The notes beneath the pieces were generated by a model. It was not told the origin of the DNA. It ran no database searches and worked only from the letters and a program-made list of their open reading frames with translations. Positions 1 to 9,900 of a DNA stretch of 22,058 nt are shown piece after piece. The position numbers and the translations under genes were made by a program. The stretch spans positions 1 through 22,058 of the forward strand of contig JAYMTF010001653.1 in NCBI GenBank assembly GCA_036897485.1, read 5' to 3'. Every line of letters begins with the position of its first letter. Position 1 is the stretch's first letter. Source of the DNA: Pelargonium nanum. Its lineage: Eukaryota > Streptophyta > Magnoliopsida > Geraniales > Geraniaceae.

Positions 1-872
<872 letters not shown>

Positions 873-1300
873 CTATATAAAATGGTGCCGAGTTACTTGT
901 TTATAACGAGAAAACAATGCTGTTAGAAAATGCCCATACCCATTCAGTATAATTAGAGTAGCTTAAAAATCGTTAAGGAGAACATAAAAATGTGTATGCA
1001 TGAAAAACGCATTATTAAATAAGTAATGAAAACCAATAAGTCATATGGCCCATACCCTAACTAACATCTATATATGAAACCACAAAGTGAGGAAAAATAG
1101 ACAAACTCAAAATCTTATAAACAACTCCCGACACATTTCTAATAACAAGCTTTGATGCTTAGTGCCCAGGATAAAAACACACAGCTTGGATGAAATTACC
1201 ACATCAGAACTTAACAGATTATACATCCTAGAAAAAGTTCAAATTTTGACACCCTAATAGAAAAATAAATTTCACATCTATAGGCAAGAATTCTCCAAGG

Positions 1301-1445
1301 TAACGTTTGGATTAAAAACCGTGGAGTGAGAATGGGAGTCATTCTTGGGTGGAGACTCTCATTGCCCAAACCATTTTCATGACCTTAAAAATCATAATCC
1401 AAACATGAACAATAAGAATCTCATTCTCATTCTCATTCCGATTCT
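1301..1445. repeat. Possible fold-back/MITE remnant with (CATTCT)n tract
   Basis: A perfect 10-bp inverted pair, GTTTGGATTA at 1305-1314 and TAATCCAAAC at 1395-1404, encloses about 80 bp. GAATGGGAGTCATTC-like sequence inside the left arm is echoed in inverted form by the AATCTCATTCTCATTCTCATTCC tract at about 1415-1440. Sequences rich in GAATGAGAATG beside a GTTTGG end resemble common non-autonomous hAT-like elements of plants. No clear target-site duplication was found, so the borders are approximate. Confidence 0.35.
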
Positions 1446-1666
1446 TGATTGCCATTCGTGAACAAAATTCTAGTCCAAAGGCCACCTATGTCCAATTGAA
1501 CACAATAGTAGCAATACAATTATACAGATAGTAATGATCCTAATTAAGCTAGCAAAACCCATCAAACCAATAACAAGGGTCTCCATAAAAACCCTCAAGC
1601 TATTGGACTGTGTGGATGCTAAACAATCAAAATCTCAAAACTTATTCATAAGGGAAGTGAAATATA

Positions 1667-1850
1667 CACATGCAGAAACCATTCTGTGACATATAAGCTA
1701 AAAACCAAACTAACCCAGATGTAATTGGACCCCAAAAAAATTGAATTTTCAAGTCACCCACATGCAGAAACCATCATAGGGTGTATGAGCTATGAACCAA
1801 ACTGACCTAAATGATACTGGACCCAAAAAAATTGAATTTTTCAAGTCACC
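1667..1850. repeat. Tandem duplication, two 92-bp units
   Basis: Unit 1 is 1667-1758 and unit 2 is 1759-1850, directly adjacent. Both open with CACATGCAGAAACCAT and end with TTGAATTTT(T)CAAGTCACC. The middle has scattered substitutions, and two one-base indels cancel so both units are 92 bp. It lies in the presumed FTSH2 5'UTR intron. No protein or RNA role is apparent. Confidence 0.9.
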
Positions 1851-1955
1851 CATTACAGTAAAGATGAATTGGATTGATAATTGACACTGACCCAGATTAA
1901 AAGTATCAAAATAACATGGAGCAAGAAACACAAAGGTCAGATTTAAAGCAAGTAC

Positions 1956-2150
1956 CTTTGAGAACAGAGGATCCTGGTTCTGGGTCTGGTGGAGATCTAG
2001 GAGCTCTCGGAGGCTATTTGTATGGTGGAGGAGATGGCAGTGTGTTTTGGCGAGTGGATGTGGTTTGGGAACTGTATACGTGGACTCGTTTTGGTGGCTG
2101 ACTTGTCTCTACGATAGTTGATTTTCTCTTGTGGACTCGTTGGCTCGTTG
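1956..2150 (-). other. Inferred FTSH2 5'UTR exon and transcription start region
   Basis: The minus strand is pyrimidine/CA-rich and has no ATG between about 2150 and the donor at 1956/1955, as expected of a plant leader. An 11-bp direct repeat GTGGACTCGTT (plus strand 2090-2100 and 2131-2141) lies near the presumed start. An ACGT core (ATACGTGG, 2086-2093) is present. No convincing TATA box could be assigned, so the 5' limit is approximate. Confidence 0.45.
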
Positions 2151-2159
2151 CCTGCAATA

Positions 2160-3600
2160 TGTTCACAAATAACTGAGATTTATTCAGAGCATAAGTAAGC
2201 TATTTTTTATGGCCGCTTATTAAATTGATTTGGCACTAATATATACATAGTGTGTGATATGTGATGATTTGAGTCAAAAAGAACCACTCATGTAAAATAC
2301 AAGTCAAATATACACACACGTATATATATATATATATATATAATATTATCTACTTACACAATGTGTTATTTATAATTTTATATTGTATAATTTTTTCTAA
2401 AAATACGTGAGTTAAAATCTAAACCAATTATACGACAATTTGTTGATTTTCTTTTATAATATTTGAGATATGCAAATTAGGATATTCATAGTTTATGACA
2501 AATTTAATACGTATCAAATTACTATAGACATATTATTATGTAGAGTATGACCTTTCTTTTTATAAGCACATTTAGAGTATGACCTTGTTCCAAAGTTATG
2601 TTTAAAGTGATTATTATCTTCAACTTTATAGTATCACATTAATTCGCTTTTAAGTGTAACTTTCACCATTCAATCGAGATTTAAGACTAAATTATGTTTC
2701 AAATAATAATACAATCGACCTTCAAATATGACTATTTGTTCGATAATTTTTAGTTCAAAGGGTGTTTTAGGACAAACTCTCCTACAAAGCTTCTTAATGG
2801 AAGAGTTTCAAACTTACTTCTTTAGCAAATGGAAGGTAGTGAAGAAAATGAAATATTTGTGTTTTCCCTAAAATAAAAGTTTGCATCATGAAAACTTAAA
2901 TCAACTCGTAGATTCCATGAATTATAAAATTTTTTTAACATTTTCAATACTTACTATTACATTTTGAGATGAATCTTATACGTTTGGAGTGAGAAGCTAC
3001 TAATCCTATACGTGAATTTGTGGGCAAATCTACAAAAACCTACATACTTTACAAGATACACGAGTCAATCACACTGTTTTGTTGAACTTTACAAGATACC
3101 AATATACAGTAAATGTATAGCTCTAAGTCATTCTACTCAAAGGAAATTGTCATATCTCATCAATAGAATAGATCACAACTATCCTATTATAAATATCATT
3201 TTGGTGAAAGGTTTAATACAACTATACTTTTGTGAGAACCATTTATTACTATTGATTCATACTCCTCCTCACGCTAGATGCGAATTATAATATAGACACT
3301 AGGTGACATACACTTGATGCGCATTTTCTTATGTAAAAAGACGGATCGTATTACAATCATTAAGAATGACTATGTTTAATTTTCATTTACTGTAAATTCA
3401 AATAGTCTATTTTTACACCAATTCATGACGGTAAACATGCCCGTAAATATAACGTTGATAAAAAAAATATACAAGAAAATGCATACTCCGTACATGAAAG
3501 GCACGTAAACTAACAATGAAAAAAGATTTTAATCTTAATTTTGATTTTATTTTCTAAATAAAATTTTAGGACAGTCACGAATGTATACATTGTAATTGGA
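2160..3600. other. AT-rich intergenic DNA between divergent FTSH2 and SEC24
   Basis: No gene is supported here. The stretch includes a (TA)11 microsatellite at 2321-2342 preceded by CA repeats, and a short duplicated TAGAGTATGACCTT (about 2541 and 2575). A 92-codon open frame at 3012-3290 resembles no protein I recognise and its composition looks like noncoding DNA. This interval must hold upstream control DNA of both neighbours. Confidence 0.6.
2321..2342. repeat. (TA)11 microsatellite
   Basis: Uninterrupted TA dinucleotide run directly after an ACACACACG stretch. It is a likely length-polymorphic site. Confidence 0.9.
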
Positions 3601-3618
3601 AAATGCTACGTTTAGAAT

Positions 3619-3637
3619 CCAATCAGAGAGTCACACG
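3619..3637 (+). promoter_or_regulatory. ER stress response element (CCAAT-N10-CACG) in the SEC24 promoter
   Basis: CCAAT at 3619-3623, exactly ten bases, then CACG at 3634-3637 matches the plant ERSE consensus bound by bZIP28 together with NF-Y. The CACG continues as CACGTCAGC. Its complement GCTGACGTGT carries the TGACGTG core of bZIP60/XBP1-like UPRE sites, so two unfolded-protein-response motifs overlap. It sits 12 nt upstream of a TATA-like box and about 340 nt upstream of the SEC24 ATG. COPII genes are known targets of the unfolded protein response. The match is seen directly; function is inferred. Confidence 0.6.
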
Positions 3638-3647
3638 TCAGCACACA

Positions 3648-3656
3648 TTTATATAC
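3648..3656 (+). promoter_or_regulatory. TATA-like box of SEC24
   Basis: TTTATATAC lies about 30 nt before a pyrimidine-rich leader that begins near 3685. This spacing fits a plant TATA box. No transcript data confirm it. Confidence 0.5.
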
Positions 3657-3699
3657 TAACCACTTACAATACATGATTTGATCTCTGAATCTGACTGAT

Positions 3700-3798
3700 A
3701 TGCAAACCAATTCTCTTCTACTGCCATTGTCGTCTCCTCCGATCTCCCCCCTCTCAGAAACCCTAATTCTCTTCTTCTACATTTCCATTAAACCCTAA
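3700..3798 (+). other. Possible upstream ORF (32 codons) in the SEC24 leader
   Basis: An ATG at 3700 opens a frame that closes with TAA at 3796-3798, within the first leader exon and before the 5'UTR intron. It would be on the mRNA only if transcription starts upstream of 3700, as the TATA-like box suggests. The peptide would be Leu/Pro/Ser-rich and resembles nothing I know. Confidence 0.35.
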
Positions 3799-3830
3799 TA
3801 GTAACACCCTCTCCCGGATCCAAACCCTAA
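3758..3830 (+). promoter_or_regulatory. Three telo-boxes (AAACCCTAA) in the SEC24 leader
   Basis: AAACCCTAA occurs at 3758-3766, 3790-3798 and 3822-3830, spaced exactly 32 nt apart each time. Such boxes are common near the 5' ends of plant housekeeping genes and are bound by TRB-type telobox proteins. The even spacing suggests duplication of a CT-rich unit. Confidence 0.7.
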
Positions 3831-3837
3831 TTTCCAG

Positions 3838-3963
3838 GTAAACGAAATCGATATTCTTCGATTCAAGGTTCAATTTTTATTTTTTTTTGTTTTGGAACTG
3901 TTTTTTTTTTTTGGGTGTGGATTTATGTTGTTGATTCGGATCGTTGTGTTGTTAAATTGACAG
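3838..3963 (+). other. 5'UTR intron of SEC24
   Basis: TTTCCAG|GTAAACG donor at 3838 and AAATTGACAG|GCC acceptor ending at 3963 bound a 126-nt T-rich intron. The ATG follows 16 nt later. Leader introns are usual in plant COPII genes. It is inferred from splice motifs and T-richness. Confidence 0.75.
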
Positions 3964-3979
3964 GCCAATTGATCGATCG

Positions 3980-6900
3980 ATGGCAGCTCCTGTGCCTCCA
4001 GGGGCGTCCAGGCCCGCTGGGCCTAATCAGCCGCCACCGCCTCCCAATTACAATCCCAATTTCCAGAGGAGCCCTGATTCGGTTGCTGATAATTTTCAGA
4101 ATTTGAATCTCAATCGCCCTCCTTCCATGCCCAATTCAGCTCCCAGAGGGCCTCCATTTGGCCAGTCGCCACCATTTCCTTCGTCGGCTCCATCGCCTGG
4201 TCCTCCCGGAGCATTTTCTCGGCCAGGACCTCCTCCGGGCGCTCTATCCAGACCCGCTGGTCCGCCTTCAGGACCACCGCAAGCTGCATTTCCTCCAAAT
4301 GCTGCCCCAGGCAGGCCCATGGGGCCGCCACCGGTTAATCAGCCTATGCCTTTCGGATCCAGACCGCCTGCCACTTCGTTGGCGGCTCCTGCAGGTCCTG
4401 TTGCGCAGCCACCGAGTGCTCGGCCAAGTCCTTTTGCTTCTTCGCCACCAGCCAGCGGTCTGGCTATGCCTCAGCCGCAGTCTTCGGTTGGGTTGACAAG
4501 TAATGGGCCACCAGCTGCGTTTGCCTCACGGCCATCGCCAGGTGCGCCACGCTTCCCTCCTGTCAGCGCTGCAACACAACTGCCAGCTGGACCTCAGCCA
4601 AGTATGGGGTCAGTTCGAGGTCCTCTCCAAGCTCCAAGCATGCGGTCTGTTATGGGAAGCTCAGCAATGAGTGCTCCAATGGGTCCTCCCGGGCAATTGG
4701 CACCATCATTTTCAGCCCCTCAAGGAATGGCACCGCAATTTCCTCCAGCTCCTCAAGGAATGGCGCAACAATTTCCTCCAGCACCTCAAGGAATGGCACA
4801 ACAATTTCCTCCATCTCAGGGAATGGCACCACCATTTTCATCTGCACCTCAAAGGATGCCGCCTCCTACTGGTTCACCTTATGGGCAACAATCATGGTCT
4901 ATGCAACCTGGCCAGGTACACTTGAATTCGCTCCGTTGCTAAATGCATCACAAGTAATGTGTATTTTTTGGTTATTGATCTTATTCTGCATTGAGTTGGG
5001 ATTTTGGTTTGATCCTACACAGAATATTTTATTTAAAAAAATTAAACTTGCACGATGCTATGCTCAATTGAATTGTCTCTCCTTGCTTTCCTATTTGCTT
5101 TTATTTTGTTTGGTGCTCACTGTTTTGGATAACATAAGTTTTGGCCTTATTTGAGGTATAATTTAATGCATATGGAACCTTGTATCCGATATGTATACAA
5201 ATGCAAAGGCCATAAAACACATTAGTTGGTGGAGAAACATCTGCAGTGAGTTATAATGCATTGAAATAACATTTATTAGTTTATCTCTAGCTTTGGTGAT
5301 AAGTATTGATGGATTAACAGCCTATTCTTTTTCTAAACCATTAATATTTGGGTCAAGTTCTATCCAAAATTGCATCGTTCATGAATGCTGACAAACCAAT
5401 CTTGTGAGCAAGTTGCTTGGCTTTGCTCAAAATTAGTCTCCCCTTGCCCCTTGGTATCTTCTTCTTCAAGGTCGATGATTGCAAGGATTTTTTTATTTTT
5501 GTTATAAAATCATTTCTGGGTGAGGATTTTCTGTGTATGGTCAGGTCAGGGAATCATGAGATTTTATAAACTAGATTAGTTTGGAATGTGGTAGGTTTGG
5601 TGCCTTAAATAGTTAAGAGCCATCATTCTGAAAAGACTAAACAAGAATTATAGCAAGTTTGAAAATCTATTTTTTTGCGTGGAAGTAAGCTGGAGACAAA
5701 TACCAATGTTTCATGGACCCAAAAGGGAATAAGAACACTTGACTTTAATAGTTGATATTGTGTTGGGGTGGTTTCTTATTTTTTAAAATAAAGATGGAGC
5801 GGGAAAAATAAATTGGTTTTGAATCTGAAACTGAGTTGAGGAGATCTTATACTATTTTGGAGGTATCAGTGATAAAATGGTAAGTTTCCATGCAAATGTT
5901 TGCATACATGGTAGTGTTCATAAACAGAATGTTGCAAGATTGTATTGGTATATCTTTTGGAACATTAACAATTTTCTTGATAAACTTGGTAATCTGTTTG
6001 CTGCACGTGTATGGGATTTCTTAGATGGGTTTACTTTGACTTGTTATTAATAGTGTGTATCTAGAAGAAAACCTTGGAACTATTTTTTTTGGAACTTCAT
6101 TTGAAAGGTATAACGAGCATAAATCTCCAACACATCTGTCATTTATTTATTTTTTCTAAAATTACATTTGAAGTGAGATAAAACATTCAGTTCCTAAGGA
6201 TTGTTGATCAGTAAAAGATGTGGTTTGCCCCTATTAGATCACATATCAATTCAATTTTGATGATTCAAAATGGTCTTGGGGGGCATGGTTAAGCCAAAGT
6301 TAATGGGCACATGAGAAGATAGAGTTTATCATGGTTTCAGTTTTTAACGAATACAAGTAGATAGTAGTGTGCCTAAAGCATTTATTGGACTGGTATGATT
6401 GGAGTCTTATTGTTTGTGCACAAGGTTAATGAGCATGTAAGTTCTGTTGGTGTTTGTATCTGATTTGTTGAGAAATTTGGATGATTAATTTTCTTTTATC
6501 TATGTTTTGCTCAGCAAAACCTCATCTTCATTAAAAGGGATTGGATGGCTGTTTTGATGTAATCTTATTTTGTGTTTCTCTTTATGAGGGTATCTTGTCC
6601 TCTACTCCTCTTCTATGTACTTTGTCTCTATCTTATTAATATAATTTCTTTTATTATTTGAAAGGGAAAAATGTGTATGTGTTATAGTATTTGCGTTGGT
6701 TCTGTATGATCTCATTTTTGGCAGACATAGTTATGGCTTTTTGATATGCTTGAAATATGAGAGTTTCTTGTTGTGTAATTGTCACTAGTTCGTAGAAGAG
6801 GTATGTCAATCTTTAGATGCCTTACATTGCTATATGCGCGCTGTTGTCCGGTTATTCATGATGTCATATCGTCTTCTAAATACTGGTATTACTTGTGCAT

Positions 6901-9900
6901 ATCTCCTCACCCCATCTAATGATCTGACTCCTGATTTTTGACTTTAGATGGGTCCACCTCCACCAATTTCTGGTTCATCGCAACCACCTAGAATGTTTGG
7001 GATGCCACCACCACCACTACCTAATCAGTCTATGACTGCTATATCACCTGCTATGGGTCAATCTGGAGCTCCCGTTGCCGGGCCTTCAAAGATCGATCCG
7101 AATCAAATTCCAAGGCCTATTCCAAATGCTTCAGTGACACTGCATGAAACTCGTCAAAACAATCAGGCCAACCCTCCTCCGGTATGTTATTTTGTCATAA
7201 TCTTTTAAAACTAAATTCCTTGAATACCAACTAAAAAAACTTAGTTATTAGCTTCTTGTTTTTCCTCCGGTATTTGTCTATGCACATCATCATTTATGTT
7301 TTTTTTGTTGCTATTTGCTAATTAGTTATATTGTTTTTAAAGCCTGCTACTAGTGACTACATTATCAGAGACACAGGGAATTGCAGTCCACGTTACATGA
7401 GGTGCACCATCAATCAGGTCAAGGCCAAGTAATTAAAATGCTCAGATGGGCAGTTGTTTTTGCCATATTTGTCATTTTGAACTATAGCATCCATATCTCA
7501 AGGGTAGTCATAATCTAATTTTATTGAGTTCTCTTTCTTGAATTACAGATTCCATGCACTGTTGACCTTTTGACAACGTCGGGGATGCAATTGGCTTTGC
7601 TGGTGCAACCGTTGGCTCTTCCTCATCCATCTGAGGAGCCCATTCAAGTAATGCTTGATTTGTTTCTTAGATTATTCTATGTGCTTGCTTTGTATTTTAT
7701 AAATACACGTGCATTTCATTTACTTATTTCTTCATCCTCTAGAGTATGGTTACTTGTTCGTCAGTCAGCAAGTTATAAATTTAGATATGAACCTTGGGCT
7801 TTTAAGGTTTAATGTTGGGGGTTATTGCTGAACCTTAAAGGAAGAGCCAGGGTTTTTCCTTGGCAAAAGCTTGGGCTCCTAGGAGTCGGGGAATATTGAG
7901 TTTTCTTCCACTTTGCAATGTATATGTAAACATAAATACACGTCAACATCCACGTAAAAGATCACTCAATCAATTACATGTGCACATTTTTTGAGCATGT
8001 TTATCTAGTGTATTATATTAATCATGATATGCATGATGAGTTAGTGGGTCTTAGTCCCATAGTCTTTTTATTCTTTTCTTTATGTTATATTGCCTTGAAA
8101 TAGTTTAGTCAGCTCAGCTGCTGTAATGGGATCCTTGCTCAAGATCGTTCAGAAAAAACTAAAGGTGTCTAGAATTTTGATGTGTCCGATTTTGATTCAT
8201 TTTCCCCTTTGAGATTCTGGATTTTCCCATGTGTATATATACTGATAAAAATAGCGACATTTTTCCGAAGTGCAAATTTGCAATTGCCTTTATTCCCATT
8301 GTTTGGACAGCTAAGCTTAGGTGAGGCGTAATGTATTTACAGTTTTAGCCTGATGTAGAGTGTGTACATGATTATAGGGGAAATAATTATGGTTCTCTAT
8401 ATGAAATAATAGGAAAACAACATTTCTAGAAGGTTGAAGTAAAACTAGAAGTGCTCTGCCCTTTCTTCTAGGCTGAAAGAAAAGTATACTATTTGCTCTA
8501 TTATAGTCCATACTATGGTGGTGCATATCCCTGCCCCCTAAAGGCTTGCTATTCCACGTTGTTTGTAGAATGATGCATTAGACTTCTGTTTATTTTGTTT
8601 TTTGTTCATTGTCCCCTACATTCTTTTTAGATTATTAAGATTTTGTGGTGTAAATTGTAACTTGTTTGTGATTTGGAATCAGTATCCCTTACTAGTGGCA
8701 CTGTAATTCTTTTAACTTGTAGTTAATGATGATAGGATACAACAGATTGTTTGATCTCAAATTACGAAGAACTTTTCTTGTAATAGGTTGTGGATTTTGG
8801 TGAAAGTGGTCCTGTTCGTTGTTCTCGCTGCAAAGGATACATAAATCCTTTCATGAGGTTTATTGATCAGGGAAGGCGGTTCATCTGTAACTTGTGTGGT
8901 TAGTATAAATCATTGTTGTAATCTGTGTTATTTTATTTAATTTTAATCTGTTCTTGCATATTTAGACTGTAGATGATTCATCATGTTCTAATGTATGCCA
9001 TTTGACATTTCCATTTTAGTTATTGTCATTCAGATGGCCTTATTTTAGTACAATAAATTTCTCTGTTTGGTGGCGTGATATTGGTTTGTGGCTCCGTTCT
9101 GCACCCACTGAACAGTATGGTAAGCAAGGTTGCAAAAATTACAAATTGTAAATTTTGTTGCAGGATTTACTGATGAAACTCCCCGTGATTACCACTGCAA
9201 TCTAGGCCCAGATGGTAGGCGTAGGGATGCTGATGAAAGGCCTGAGCTATGTAGAGGAACAGTTGAATTTGTTGCTACTAAGGAGTACATGGTTAGTTCT
9301 ATAATATTTGATGGTCCTGTGTAAAAGCCAAATTTTATAAATACAAGTTTTGTCTGTTTTTAGTTGTGTTTATATATAGTGATTCTTTTTATTTCATTTT
9401 GTTCTAGGTTCGTGATCCCATGCCAGCTGTGTTTTTCTTCCTCATTGATGTATCTATGAATGCAATACAAACTGGTGCAACTGCTGCAGCTTGTAGTGCA
9501 ATCAATCAAGTTATTGCTGATCTTCCTGTGAGTTCTATTCTTACTTGCTGAATACTGTAGCTTTTAATAAACGATTTATGACCGTCAACATGGATTTAGA
9601 CACCTGATGGATCTCTGTTGCTAATTTCCTGTGGTCTACTGTTTAGAACCATTGTCCATTGCTTTTCCAATAAGTTGATCGATGCCCTTGTACACTTTCC
9701 ATGGATAGTGCCCCCCCACCCACTGTTATCAGTTTTTAGATGATATATGCGTTTGTATATGATGATGGCGTATAAGAGACTTATGTAATGATGATATCAT
9801 TGTTGTAGGAGGGTCCACGGACGTTTGTGGGAATTGCAACATTTGACTCAACAATCCATTTTTACAATTTGAAACGGGCATTACAGCAGGTATATATTTA

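Larger units (their letters stand above)
873..1955 (-). other. Inferred 5'UTR intron of FTSH2
   Basis: On the minus strand a CAAAG|GTACTT donor (GT at 1955-1954) and a TTTATATAG acceptor ending at 873 frame about 1.08 kb of AT-rich DNA. The acceptor abuts the start codon. The sequence upstream of the donor is C/T-rich and ATG-free, like a 5' leader. The interval holds no coding potential. It does hold a 92-bp tandem duplication and a fold-back element, listed separately. The splice prediction is inference from motifs only. Confidence 0.6.

Noticed and set aside
1916-2101. 61-codon plus-strand open frame, Gly-rich
   Set aside because: It is antisense to the presumed FTSH2 leader exon and has no family resemblance.
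3012-3290. 92-codon plus-strand open frame in the intergenic region, checked as a possible retroelement fragment
   Set aside because: No motif of copia/gypsy proteins or other family is visible and base composition is that of surrounding noncoding DNA.
3758-3830. AAACCCTAA repeats as interstitial telomeric DNA
   Set aside because: They are three isolated single boxes 32 nt apart, not a contiguous telomere array.
4096-4331. Two minus-strand Gly/Pro- or Glu-rich open frames opposite SEC24 exon
   Set aside because: They are antisense shadows of the Pro-rich coding exon, where GC-rich codons suppress stops in other frames.
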